Positions 8,941 through 17,722 are shown, numbered from the stretch's first letter. The stretch: DNA of 64,000 nucleotides from Tahibacter harae (GCF_024437735.1 NZ_JANFQO010000007.1:124001-188000), one strand, 5' to 3'. The notes: a model not told the origin generated them from the sequence alone. A program made the numbers and translations.

Positions 8941-10161
8941 ATGCGTCAATGTATACCTGCCCTCGTCGCCGCCGTGCTGCTGGCCGGCTGCGGCGAGTCC
9001 ACCCAGACACCGGATGCGTCCGCCGACACGGCCTACGCGGCCGTGCTGCAGCAGAAGCTGCTGGACGCCAAACCCGGCGACGTCATCGAGATCCCGGCCG
9101 GCCGCTTTGCCTTCGACCGCAGCCTGACCCTGCGCGCCAGCGGCATCACCCTGCGCGGCGCCGGCATGGACAAGAGCGTGCTCAGCTTCAAGGGCCAGAA
9201 AGCCGGCGCCGAGGGGCTGCTGGTCAACGGCGACAACTTCCTGATCGAGCACCTCACCATCGAGGACTCCAAGGGCGACGGCCTCAAGATCAGCGAGTCC
9301 AACCACATCACCATCCGCCACGTGAAGGTGCAATGGACCGGCGGCCCCAGTACCAAGAACGGCGCCTACGGCCTGTATCCGGTCAAGACCACCAACGTGC
9401 TGATCGAGGACTGCGTCGCGATCGCCGCGTCGGATGCCGGCATCTACGTGGGCCAGTCCAAGGACGTGATCGTGCGGCGCAGCCGGGCCGAGTCGAATGT
9501 GGCCGGGATCGAGGTGGAAAACACCATCAACGCCGACGTGTATGAAAACGTCGCCACCAACAACACCGGCGGCATCCTGGTATTCAACATGCCGGCCCTG
9601 TCGCAGCAGGGCGGCGCCATCCGCGTGTTCAAGAACCAGATCATCGCCAACAACACCGGCAACTTCGGCGCCAAGGGCACGCCGGTGGCCAGTGTGCCGG
9701 CGGGCTCGGGCATGGTGATCAATTCCAACGACGACGTGGAAATCTTCGACAACGATATCCGCGACAACAAGACCGCCAACATCATCGTGTCCAGCGTCTA
9801 TTCCACCGGCTACAAGGACAGCAGCATGGCGGCGGGCTTCGACCCGTACCCCGAGCGCATCAATATCTACGGTAACCGCCTTTCCGGCGGCGGCGACTCG
9901 CCCGACGGGCTGGACCTCAAGGCGCTGAAGGTCGCCGCGATGGGCCTGACCGGTGCGTTTCCCGATGTGCTGTGGGATGGCTACTACAACAAGGAACGCA
10001 AGGTCGACGGCCAGAGCCGCGGTCCGGAAATCTGCCTGCAGGACGTCAACGGCGTGATCAACGCCGACGGCCCCAACGGCTACGACAGCCCCAGCACCGA
10101 TATCGCACCGTTCCGCTGCAGCCTGCCCAAGCTGCCCGCGATCAACCTGGGCCGGAGCTGA
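8941..10161 (+). CDS. parallel beta-helix lipoprotein
   Basis: A 406-residue predicted lipoprotein. The lipobox LLAGC places the lipidated cysteine at residue 17. The body is a right-handed parallel beta-helix: successive turns such as ITLRGAGMDKSVLSF, NFLIEHLTIEDSKGDGLKI, HITIRHVKVQW, NVLIEDCVAI, DVIVRRSRAESNVAGIEV and DVEIFDNDIRDNKTANIIV follow the polysaccharide-lyase/NosD pattern. No catalytic triad could be identified. From memory, this is the TIGR03805 type of beta-helix protein, which is characteristically encoded next to a TIGR03806-type cytochrome, exactly as here (3-bp gap). The start at 8941 puts the signal peptide at the N-terminus. Function unknown; surface polymer binding or cleavage is the likely class. 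Confidence 0.88.
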   Translation: MRQCIPALVAAVLLAGCGESTQTPDASADTAYAAVLQQKLLDAKPGDVIEIPAGRFAFDRSLTLRASGITLRGAGMDKSVLSFKGQKAGAEGLLVNGDNFLIEHLTIEDSKGDGLKISESNHITIRHVKVQWTGGPSTKNGAYGLYPVKTTNVLIEDCVAIAASDAGIYVGQSKDVIVRRSRAESNVAGIEVENTINADVYENVATNNTGGILVFNMPALSQQGGAIRVFKNQIIANNTGNFGAKGTPVASVPAGSGMVINSNDDVEIFDNDIRDNKTANIIVSSVYSTGYKDSSMAAGFDPYPERINIYGNRLSGGGDSPDGLDLKALKVAAMGLTGAFPDVLWDGYYNKERKVDGQSRGPEICLQDVNGVINADGPNGYDSPSTDIAPFRCSLPKLPAINLGRS

Positions 10162-10164
10162 GGC

Positions 10165-11310
10165 ATGGGCACGACGGCGCGGAAGATCGCGCTGCTGCTG
10201 ATGGCGCTGACACTGGCTGCCTGCCAGCGCAGCGTGCCGCCGGTGCAGTTTCATGCGCAAGGCCTGCCGCAGAAACTGTCGGACTGGCAGGTGCTGGTAA
10301 ACGACGGCCGCACGCTGCGCCTCAACGGCGGCGTGCAGCCCTTCGACCTGAACACGCCGCTGTTCAGCGACTACGCCCACAAGCTGCGCACGGTCTGGCT
10401 GCCGCCCGGCAGCAGCGCGCGCTACGAGGCGGACAAGGCCTTCGATTTCCCGGTCGGCACCATCATCAGCAAGACGTTCTATTTCCCGCTGCCCGCCGGC
10501 AAGGGCTGGGACGGGAAATCTGTCGCCCGCACCGACCCCGCCGAAAGCCTGGTCAAGGCCGGGCAACTGGACCTGAGCCAGGTGCGCCTGATCGAGACCC
10601 GCCTGCTGGTACGCCGCAGCGAAGGCTGGATCGCCCTGCCCTACGTGTGGAACGAAGCCCAGACCGAAGCCACGCTGATGCGCATAGGCGCACTGATCCC
10701 GCTAGAACTCGTCGCCGCCGACGGCACGCGCGAAACCGCCGACTACCAGGTGCCCGACCAGAACCAGTGCGCCAGCTGCCACAACACCGACAACCTGGCC
10801 CGCGCACTGCAGCCCATAGGCCCCAAGGCCAGGCATCTGAACCGCGATTACGACTACGCCGGCGGCCGCGAAAACCAGCTCGCGCACTGGAGCCGCCTCG
10901 GCCTGCTCAGCGGTGCGCCCGAGCCCGCGCAGGCCCCGCGTGCCGCCGCCACGCACGACCGCACCGCCGCCCTGGATGCCCGCGCCCGCGCCTACCTCGA
11001 CATCAACTGCGGCCACTGCCACAGCGCCAAGGGCCCCGCCAACACCTCCGGCCTGTCGCTGGACGTCGCCACCGACCCCGGCATCCACTTCGGCTTTTGC
11101 AAACAACCGGTAGCCGCCGGCAAAGGCACCGGCAACCGCCTCTACGACATCAAACCCGGCGACGCCGCGGGGTCCGTGCTGCTATACCGGATGGAAAGCG
11201 ACGATCCGGCCGTGATGATGCCCGAGCTGGGAAGATCGGTGATGCATGCAGAGGGCGTGAAGCTGATCAGCGAGTGGGTTGATGCGCAGAAGGGGGATTG
11301 TAGTTTGTGA
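10165..11310 (+). CDS. di-haem c-type cytochrome lipoprotein (SO2930/HNE_0200-like)
   Basis: A 381-residue lipoprotein with lipobox LTLAAC (Cys20). Two haem-attachment motifs are visible, CASCH at 202-206 and CGHCH at 282-286, each in a cytochrome-c-like setting. The N-terminal 180 residues lack haem motifs and begin with LSDWQVL and PLFSDYAHKLRTVWLP, the hallmark of the family I recall as TIGR03806, normally paired with a beta-helix protein. It lies 3 bp behind that gene, so the two are surely co-transcribed. The cytochrome should be held on the periplasmic face of a membrane and could supply or accept electrons for the partner. Substrate and electron partner are unknown. Confidence 0.88.
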   Translation: MGTTARKIALLLMALTLAACQRSVPPVQFHAQGLPQKLSDWQVLVNDGRTLRLNGGVQPFDLNTPLFSDYAHKLRTVWLPPGSSARYEADKAFDFPVGTIISKTFYFPLPAGKGWDGKSVARTDPAESLVKAGQLDLSQVRLIETRLLVRRSEGWIALPYVWNEAQTEATLMRIGALIPLELVAADGTRETADYQVPDQNQCASCHNTDNLARALQPIGPKARHLNRDYDYAGGRENQLAHWSRLGLLSGAPEPAQAPRAAATHDRTAALDARARAYLDINCGHCHSAKGPANTSGLSLDVATDPGIHFGFCKQPVAAGKGTGNRLYDIKPGDAAGSVLLYRMESDDPAVMMPELGRSVMHAEGVKLISEWVDAQKGDCSL

Positions 11311-11318
11311 GGTGTAGG

Positions 11319-11404
11319 GGGATTCGGAATTCGAGGTTCAGGATTCGAGATCTGGGATTTTGGAGCTAGGAGTTGGGATTCGAGATTGGGGATCGGGATG
11401 CGGG
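11319..11404. repeat. GGATTCG-type filler repeat block
   Basis: Irregular head-to-tail units such as GGGGATTCGGAATTCGAG, GGATTCGAG, GGGATTCGAG and GGGGATCGGGATGCGGG. The same family recurs at 23668-23704, 23822-23857, 26798-26876, 46321-46350, 46436-46497 and 56087-56270, in either orientation. It starts 8 bp after the cytochrome stop codon. Confidence 0.75.
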
Positions 11405-11555
11405 AAGCACCGCAAGCCTGAGGCTCGCTCTCCCCCGACTGCGTCGGAGGAGAGAGCTAAAGCGTCAAAGCCGGCGCAGACAGGCCAAACCGGATCCCAA
11501 ACAAAACCCCACACCACAGGCACACCCCTCCAATAAAAACTCACGATAAATCGCT

Positions 11556-11645
11556 CAACCCAACCAACCGCACAGCCAACCACAAAAAACAAAACCCACA
11601 ATCCAACCAACCACCCAGAACAACAAAAAACCAGCAACAACCCCC
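11556..11645 (+). promoter_or_regulatory. A/C-only unstructured leader of the TonB receptor mRNA
   Basis: Of 90 bases only five are G or T (four G, one T); the remainder is A and C in CAACCAACC and ACAAAAAACAAAAC patterns. The RNA could hardly fold. It runs straight into GGGGAGTGGAAAAA and the ATG at 11660. This is the expected form of an unstructured leader that promotes ribosome loading or serves as an sRNA or Hfq landing site (inference). Confidence 0.5.
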
Positions 11646-11659
11646 GGGGAGTGGAAAAA

Positions 11660-14086
11660 ATGAAACCCAATCACCTGACACTGAGCCTCCGCCGCGCCCT
11701 CCTGACCACCTGCGCCCTGGCCGCCCCCAGCGCCTTCGCCCAGCAGGCTGCCCAGGAAGAAACCGATACGCTGGAACGCATCGTCGTCACCGCGCAGAGC
11801 CGCGAACAGGAACTGCAGGAAGTGCCCATCGCGATCCAGGTCATCGACGAGAAGCTCATCGACCAGACCGCCGCCTACGACCTGCAGGATCTGGACACCT
11901 TCATCCCCGGCCTCAACGTGACCGGGCAGAAGACCCAGCCCTATTTCGCCGTGCGCGGCATCAGCACCGGCGACTTCGGCATAGGCACGGATCCCGCCGT
12001 GGGCGTGTACATCGACGGCGTGTATTCGGCCCGCTCCGGCGGCGCCGTACTCGCCTTCAACGATGTCGAGCGCATCGAGGTGCTGAAAGGTCCCCAGGGC
12101 ACGCTGTTCGGACGCAACAGTGCAGCCGGCGCGGTGGCGGTGGTGACCAAGCAGCCGGGCCGCGACGTGGAGGCGCGCGTGCGCACACGCTTCGGCGACG
12201 ACGGGCTGCGCTATATCGACGGCCTGCTCAATACGCCCCTGGGCGAGACCACGGCGCTGCGCGTCAGCGCGCTGCGCAACGAAAGCGACGGCTGGCTGCG
12301 CGACGCCGCCACCGGCAAACACCTCAACGGCGAGGACAACTGGGCCGCGCGCATGGCGCTGCGCTGGGATATCAGCAATTCCACCAATGCCGTGCTGACC
12401 TGGGATCACGAAAACCTCGACCAGCTCGCCCGCCCGGCCATCGGCATAGTGCCGCTGCCGGCCGCGCCGGACTGGCCGCCGACGCCGCCGGATCCGCTGC
12501 GCTACCTCGATCCGCGCCACGCGCCGCTGTACAACGACGTGGAAGGCAACGAGGAATCGCGCAGCTTCGACGGCGCCACGCTGGCGCTGAATCATGACGC
12601 CGGCTGGGGGCATTTCACCTCGACCACGGCCTGGCGCGAGTTCGATACGGTCAACCGCGAGGACGAAGACGGCACCAACCGGCGCTACCTGTACCTGGAC
12701 ACGGCCAATATCGAGAACAACCGCAGCTTCTACCAGGAGTTCAAGTTCTCCGGCGACACCGGCCGGCTGAACTGGGTCGCCGGCGCGAGCTACTACCGCG
12801 AGAAGGCCGAGCAGACTTCGCAGGTCAACGTGTTCACCGACAGTCTGGACACGCTGATCCGCACCACCGGCCTGGCGCCCACGCCCGATGGCACCTTGTT
12901 CGGCTTCTTCACCGGCGTGCTGAACTCCTTCGACGTGCCACTCAGCCTGCTCGACCACCGCTGGCGCGAAGAGATGAACAACACGGCCGATTCGCGCGCC
13001 TGGGCCCTGTTCGGCGACACCATCTGGAAGATCAGCGACCGCAGCAACTTTACCTTCGGCCTGCGCTATACCCGCGACGAGAAGAAGTTCAGCTGGCTCA
13101 ACGGCCCGCGCAGCGCGCCCACGCTGGATGCGACCCTCGCCCAGATCGAACCGCTGATCGCGCAGCTGCCGCCGGAACTGCAGGAACAGGCCCTGTTCGC
13201 CCTGGCCGTGGCCAGCGGCGATTTCGTCTTCGCCAACGGCGCCGTGGAAGGCCGGCGCGTGCGCGACAACGACAGCTGGAGCGATCTCAGCCCGCGCTTC
13301 GTGTTCGATTTCCACCCCACGCCTGACACCATGCTGTTCGCCTCGCTGGCCAAGGGCTACAAGGCCGGCGGTTACAACAGCCTGGATATCGGTGCCAAGT
13401 TCGACAACGAAGACGTGTGGAACCTGGAAACCGGCATCAAGCAGGCAGTACCCGAGCACAACCTGCAGTGGAATGCCTCGGTCTACCACTACGTGTATTC
13501 GGACCGCCAGGCCATACGCCTGGATCCCAACGACGACGGCAGCGGCGTGCCGCGCTACCTGGTCGACACCAGCGACGAGAAAGCCTGGGGCATCGACGCC
13601 GGCCTGCAATGGCAGCCGAGCAAGGCGTTCAGCCTGGATGCCAACATCGCCTACATCAACGCCACCTACAAGGACAAGATCGCGCCCAGCGGTGCGGATC
13701 TCTCCGGCCAGGCCACCGGCGAACCCTACCTGTCGTTCTCGCTGGGCGGGCAGTACCGCTGGGACCTGGACTCCGCCGGCGACATCGTCGTCTCGCTGCG
13801 TCATTCCTACCGTGGCAAGAGCCGCTGCAACGCCGATTCGCAGCTGCAGGGCGACTGCAGCATCAGTCCCAACTTCGACGTGGGCGAGGCGCAGCAGCGC
13901 ACCGACCTGCGCGTAGGCTGGAACGATGCCAGCGATCATTTCCGCCTCGCCGCCTTCGCCACCAACCTGTTCGACAAGCGCTATGTGGAAAACGTCGGCA
14001 ATTACACCACCGACGTATTCGGCACCACCTACGCCACCATCAGCCCGCCGCGCCTGTACGGGGTGGAGCTGGAATACCGCTACTGA
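11660..14086 (+). CDS. TonB-dependent outer-membrane receptor
   Basis: Outer-membrane beta-barrel of 808 residues for energised uptake of a ligand. Signal peptide ending in APSAFAQ, a TonB-box-like segment DTLERIVVTAQ, plug domain with VPIAIQVID, PYFAVRGIST, GVYIDGVYSARSG and [22 protein letters not shown], then the barrel and a C-terminal aromatic strand (YGVELEYRY). The plug belongs to the large group of receptors common in carbohydrate and sterol users; the ligand is unknown. The start at 11660 is chosen over a GTG three codons upstream because the GGAG site is then ideally spaced. Position behind the beta-helix/cytochrome pair suggests a shared regulon. Confidence 0.95.
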   Translation: MKPNHLTLSLRRALLTTCALAAPSAFAQQAAQEETDTLERIVVTAQSREQELQEVPIAIQVIDEKLIDQTAAYDLQDLDTFIPGLNVTGQKTQPYFAVRGISTGDFGIGTDPAVGVYIDGVYSARSGGAVLAFNDVERIEVLKGPQGTLFGRNSAAGAVAVVTKQPGRDVEARVRTRFGDDGLRYIDGLLNTPLGETTALRVSALRNESDGWLRDAATGKHLNGEDNWAARMALRWDISNSTNAVLTWDHENLDQLARPAIGIVPLPAAPDWPPTPPDPLRYLDPRHAPLYNDVEGNEESRSFDGATLALNHDAGWGHFTSTTAWREFDTVNREDEDGTNRRYLYLDTANIENNRSFYQEFKFSGDTGRLNWVAGASYYREKAEQTSQVNVFTDSLDTLIRTTGLAPTPDGTLFGFFTGVLNSFDVPLSLLDHRWREEMNNTADSRAWALFGDTIWKISDRSNFTFGLRYTRDEKKFSWLNGPRSAPTLDATLAQIEPLIAQLPPELQEQALFALAVASGDFVFANGAVEGRRVRDNDSWSDLSPRFVFDFHPTPDTMLFASLAKGYKAGGYNSLDIGAKFDNEDVWNLETGIKQAVPEHNLQWNASVYHYVYSDRQAIRLDPNDDGSGVPRYLVDTSDEKAWGIDAGLQWQPSKAFSLDANIAYINATYKDKIAPSGADLSGQATGEPYLSFSLGGQYRWDLDSAGDIVVSLRHSYRGKSRCNADSQLQGDCSISPNFDVGEAQQRTDLRVGWNDASDHFRLAAFATNLFDKRYVENVGNYTTDVFGTTYATISPPRLYGVELEYRY

Positions 14087-14152
14087 TCCGCGCGGCCGCC
14101 CAGCCGCGGCCGCCGATACTGCCGATTTGTCCCGCAAAATAGCGGTATTTCC

Positions 14153-14180
14153 CTAGCCGGCCGCCGCCGCGGCCGGCTAG
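14153..14180 (+). terminator. stem-loop after the TonB receptor gene
   Basis: A perfect 12-bp inverted repeat, CTAGCCGGCCGC and GCGGCCGGCTAG, with a 4-base loop, 67 bp after the stop codon. It is followed by CCTCTTCGC rather than a T run, so it may slow or stabilise the transcript rather than act as a classical terminator. Confidence 0.5.
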
Positions 14181-14366
14181 CCTCTTCGCATGGCGCAACG
14201 CCCCGGCAGGCTGCGATCAGGCAGCCTGCCGGCGCGATCCACGGAGGGATCGCCCGGCAATCCGCTCCCGCGCGGCGTACCGGAAAGGCGCACCCACTGC
14301 TTGCGCCGTCCGACCGGAAAACGGGCAGGAACCCGCGTTTCCGGCCATCTGCGAGGGGAAATCAGC

Positions 14367-16058
14367 ATGCGGAAACTCTGGCGGCGCGGCCTGGGCATGG
14401 CGGCGCTTTGCAGCTGTGCGCCGGTTCTGGCGGAACCGGCCCACTACATCGTGTTCGCGCTGGATTCACAGGATCGCGCCCAGGCCGTGTTCTATGCCCA
14501 GGTGGAACTGGCAGACGGCGCCGCGCGTGCCGCGACACTCGACGGCGGCAGCGGCAACAGCGGCACCGACCGCTTCCTGTGGCAAGGCCTGCGCAAGGGC
14601 GAAGCCGCCGGCGGCGGCGAGATCCGGGTGCCGCGGCAACTGCGCGTGGAGCACGGCAACGCCGGCGAAACCGCGCTGCAGCACCTGTCGGCGGAGGATC
14701 CGCACCGCGCCTTCGTCCTGCGCCTGCCGCTGGCCCAGGCCGACACGCTGGAACTGGTCGGCGACCGCCAGCTACAGCGCTTCGATCTCGGCCAACTCGC
14801 CGCCACAGCGTCCACCCTGCCGCTGGCATCCGTGCAGCCGGCACGCCTGCTTCAGGCGCAGCGCAGCGGCAGCAGCACCGCCGCGGCCAATTCAGGCAAC
14901 CGCCTGGATGTGCTGCTCATCGGCGACGGCTATACCGCAGCCGAACAGACCACCTTCGCTACGCATGCGAACGCGCTGCACACGGCCATGTTCAATGTGT
15001 CGCCCTACAAGGAATACGCGAGCTTCGTGAACTGGCAGCCGGGCTTCGTCGCCTCCAGCCAGTCCGGTGCGGACCATCCGCCCTACCAGGCCGGCTGCAC
15101 CAGCACCAGCTGCTGCGCCGATCCCGCCGCGCAGACCGATCCGCGCGCCGGCACCTTCGTCAGCACGGCGCTGGATTCCACCTTCTGCACTGCGCAGATC
15201 CACCGCACCCTGTTCGCCAACAGCAGCAAGGTGTTCGCCGCGGCGGTGGGTTTTCCGGACTGGGACAAGATCCTGGTCACCGTCAACGACCCGGTCTACG
15301 GCGGCGCCGGCGGCAGCTTCGCCGTACTGTCGGCGCATGCGCTCGCGCCCAGCATCGTGATCCACGAATTCGGCCACAGCTTCACCGGCCTGGCCGACGA
15401 ATACACCACGCCCTACCCCGGCTTTCCGGCCTGCAGCGATCTCGGCGTGAATCCCGGCTGCGAGGCCAATGTCACCAACCAGACCAATGCCAGCCTGGTG
15501 AAGTGGCGTTCCTGGTTCACGCCCGGCATACAGATCCCGACGCCGGCCGGCACCGCCGGCCTGGGACTGTTCGCCGGTGCGCGCTACCTCAGCGCCGGCA
15601 TGTACCGCCCCACTGAAAACCAGTGCCTGATGAATGCGCTGGGCGCGAATTTCTGCGCCGTATGCCGCCAGGAATATGTGCGCAAGCTCTACCGCGGCGG
15701 CTTCGGCGTCCCGGCCGGCGGCATCGATCTGATCGAACCCGGCAGCGAATACCCGCCGGCGGCGGCGCCCGTGCACTACGCCCAGGGCACACAGCGCAGC
15801 TTCGGCGCCGCCCTGCTGCGGCCCAGCGTCGGCAATATCGGCCTACAGTGGTATCTGGACGGCAATCCGGTCGCAACCACGGAAAGCTATACCTTCCAGC
15901 AGCTCACGCCGACACCGGCGACACGCACCCTGGAACTGCGTGTGACCGACCAGACCGCACTGGTGCAGCCGGCCATGGCCGGCGATCTGCTGACGCACAG
16001 CCGCACCTGGACGATACAGGTGGGGAATGACCGGTTGTTTGACGATGGGTTTCAGTGA
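14367..16058 (+). CDS. secreted zinc metallopeptidase, M64 (IgA peptidase)-like
   Basis: A 563-residue exported peptidase. The signal peptide ends about ...CAPVLAEP. An N-terminal beta domain (about 25-165) is followed by the catalytic domain: LDVLLIGDGYTAAEQ marks the start of the M64 domain, and HEFGHSFTGLADEY (H333, E334, H337, D344) supplies the metal ligands and catalytic glutamate. A cysteine-rich insert (CTSTSCCADP) lies before it. A C-terminal Ig-like domain (about 470-550) ends with GNDRLFDDGFQ at the extreme C-terminus, a short motif seen on other exported proteins of this bacterial group. Ribosome site GAGGGGAA precedes the ATG. M64 enzymes cleave glycoproteins; the target here is unknown. 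Confidence 0.88.
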   Translation: MRKLWRRGLGMAALCSCAPVLAEPAHYIVFALDSQDRAQAVFYAQVELADGAARAATLDGGSGNSGTDRFLWQGLRKGEAAGGGEIRVPRQLRVEHGNAGETALQHLSAEDPHRAFVLRLPLAQADTLELVGDRQLQRFDLGQLAATASTLPLASVQPARLLQAQRSGSSTAAANSGNRLDVLLIGDGYTAAEQTTFATHANALHTAMFNVSPYKEYASFVNWQPGFVASSQSGADHPPYQAGCTSTSCCADPAAQTDPRAGTFVSTALDSTFCTAQIHRTLFANSSKVFAAAVGFPDWDKILVTVNDPVYGGAGGSFAVLSAHALAPSIVIHEFGHSFTGLADEYTTPYPGFPACSDLGVNPGCEANVTNQTNASLVKWRSWFTPGIQIPTPAGTAGLGLFAGARYLSAGMYRPTENQCLMNALGANFCAVCRQEYVRKLYRGGFGVPAGGIDLIEPGSEYPPAAAPVHYAQGTQRSFGAALLRPSVGNIGLQWYLDGNPVATTESYTFQQLTPTPATRTLELRVTDQTALVQPAMAGDLLTHSRTWTIQVGNDRLFDDGFQ

Positions 16059-16090
16059 AATCTGAAACCGTTGATCGTGCGCCTGAAAAA

Positions 16091-16130
16091 ACCCTCTCTC
16101 GCAAGCGCATTACGCGCCTGGGAGAGAGGG
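16091..16130. repeat. REP-like hairpin (CCCTCTC...GAGAGGG)
   Basis: Outer arms CCCTCTCTC and GAGAGAGGG flank an inner GCAAGCGCATTACGCGC. It belongs to the family of hairpins in this window whose loops differ while the CCCTCTC arms are kept. Confidence 0.65.
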
Positions 16131-16239
16131 CTGGTTGGGGGCCGCACGTCAGTCCGCGGACGAGCCCGATTTTTGCCGGCCCTGCGCGTGTTGAATATTC
16201 CGGCAAGAATCCGGACTTATAGGTGCGTTGATCGTCGCC

Positions 16240-16478
16240 CGTAGCCCCGGCCCTCTCACCAGGCGCGCTTGGAGCAGAGGGAGTACCGGGCTGCTGCTGT
16301 CCGGATCGCTGACGCCGCCGGGCGCGGCGCTGCCGGCCGTATTGCTCAGCAGCGTGCCGTTGGCGGTCGCCGCATTCACGGCGCAGCGCACGCTGAAGCC
16401 GGCGCTGCCTCGGGTGGCAGGTCCACGCTTTCGGCCAGGGCCGCGCCGCTGCTCCAAGCCGCGCCGCCGGCGCTGCAA
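16240..16478 (-). pseudogene. remnant of an exported repeat (DUF11-like) protein
   Basis: On the minus strand the segment reads ...FSVRCAVNAATANGTLLSNTAG...SDPDSSSP. The NGTLLSNTA core and following Asp/Pro/Ser stretch resemble a DUF11-type extracellular repeat (pattern G-T-x-L-x-N-T-A-x-V). The surrounding frame is arginine-rich and has no signal peptide, start or remaining repeats. It is probably a leftover of a larger surface protein. Confidence 0.3.
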
Positions 16479-16497
16479 CGCCTGCTCGGCGCCGGGC

Positions 16498-17418
16498 TCA
16501 GCTCTCCAGCCGCTGGCCGGCGGCGATCCAGGCGTCTATGCCGCCGTACAGCGGCCTTACCCGCGCCAGCCCCTGGCGCTGCAGCCGGCGCGCGACCACC
16601 GCCGCGGACGCTTCGTTGGGACAGGCGCAATAGATGACGACTTCGCGCCCCGCCGCCAGCCCGGCCGGCGCATCGCAGGCATCCAGATCCACCGGCACGG
16701 CGCCGGGAATGCGGCCGCTGCGCTGCTGTTCTGGCGGACGCACATCCAGCACCAGCGGCGGCGCGGGCCCCGCCAGCAGCGCCGCCAGCTCGGCCACGCC
16801 TATGCGTGCCATGCGCAACTCGCGCAGCAGCAGACGGCGCTTCCACCAGCGCGTCAGCACGTAGACCGCAAGCAGGGACAGCACCAGCAAGGTGCCCCAG
16901 CGGCCCAGATCGGCGATCACGCCCACGACTTCGTCGATGGCGTTGCGGAAGGTGACGCCCAGCAGCACGGCCACACCGGCCCACAGCAGCGCGCCCATGC
17001 CGTCGAACAGGAGGAAGCTGCCCAGCGGCGTGCGCGTGGAACCGGCCAGCGCGGTGGCGAGCGAGGCAAAACCCGGCACGAACTTGGCGAAGCTCAGGCT
17101 GGGCGCGCCCCAGCGCGTATACAGGCTCTGCGTCTGACGCACGCAGGAATCCGGCGACAGCGACAAGCGGCACACCGTGCGCAGCACACGCGAACCGTAG
17201 CGCCGCCCGGCCAGATACCAGGCCAGATCGGCCAGCAACGCCGCCACGGCCGCGACCGCCAGCACCTGCAGCGGGCCGCCCAGCGTGGCCGCACTCAGCG
17301 CCGCGGCCACCAGCAGCACCGGATAGGCCGGCAGCGGCAGCCCGCCCTGCTCCAGCAATACGCAGAGGAATACCAGCGGCAAGCCGTGAAGCTCGATCAG
17401 GGTGATGAAGCTGCGCAC
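16498..17418 (-). CDS. DedA membrane protein fused to a C-terminal rhodanese domain
   Basis: A 306-residue fusion. Residues 1-195 are a DedA/SNARE-associated domain: LEQGGLPLPAYPVLLVAAAL, ADLAWYLAGRRYGSRVLR and the family motif FAKFVPGFASLATALAG, with several membrane spans. Residues 205-306 are a rhodanese domain with VLDVRPPEQQRSGRIPGAVPVD and active-site loop VIYCACPNEAS, where Cys264 is the expected sulfur carrier. DedA proteins are thought to move lipids or keep proton motive force; the rhodanese domain faces the cytosol. The start is a GTG at 17418 preceded by GAGG; the long upstream extension is arginine-rich and non-coding in character. This fusion is a recurrent architecture in proteobacteria, so it is not an assembly oddity. 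Confidence 0.9.
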   Translation of the reverse strand: MRSFITLIELHGLPLVFLCVLLEQGGLPLPAYPVLLVAAALSAATLGGPLQVLAVAAVAALLADLAWYLAGRRYGSRVLRTVCRLSLSPDSCVRQTQSLYTRWGAPSLSFAKFVPGFASLATALAGSTRTPLGSFLLFDGMGALLWAGVAVLLGVTFRNAIDEVVGVIADLGRWGTLLVLSLLAVYVLTRWWKRRLLLRELRMARIGVAELAALLAGPAPPLVLDVRPPEQQRSGRIPGAVPVDLDACDAPAGLAAGREVVIYCACPNEASAAVVARRLQRQGLARVRPLYGGIDAWIAAGQRLES

Positions 17419-17722
17419 GGCTACGGCCTCGCGGGTCCGCCTTGAGTGGGCGCGCTGAATGTAGCGGAAAGACGGCGCTGCGTGTCTGCCGCAGCGAGGG
17501 GCGGCGTGCCGCGCTGTCTGCGTCCCGGTGTGCGCTCTTCGTCGAAGCCGGCGCCGCAGGCCGCTTCGAGATTTTCGGCGCAGTTTCCGCCATCCGGGCG
17601 ATCTTCCGGGGACGGGATGAGGGCGAGGCGCGGACCGCGGCGCAACGCCGCGCCGCGCCGCCAACTGAAAATTCAACGAACGATTCAATTGCAGCGCAGA
17701 ACAGGCGCCGCCGGCCGCTGCC
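17419..17722. other. intergenic region, nothing recognised
   Basis: About 300 GC-rich bases between the Rrf2 gene and the DedA-rhodanese gene, both on the minus strand. No promoter, hairpin with T run or repeat of note was seen, except a locally AT-richer stretch around 17665-17700 that could hold a promoter for the DedA gene. Confidence 0.5.

Larger units (their letters stand above)
11311..11659. other. intergenic region: filler repeats, hairpin and A/C-only leader
   Basis: This gap contains, in order: a GGATTCG-type repeat block (11319-11404), an imperfect hairpin of the CTCTCCCCC/GGAGGAGAGAG type (about 11427-11457), and an A/C-rich stretch that ends at the ribosome site of the TonB receptor gene. 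No gene is supported here. Confidence 0.7.
16059..16497. other. intergenic region with REP-like hairpin and gene remnant
   Basis: Contains a REP-like imperfect hairpin, CCCTCTCTC to GAGAGAGGG (about 16091-16130), then a minus-strand remnant described separately. No intact gene. Confidence 0.6.
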
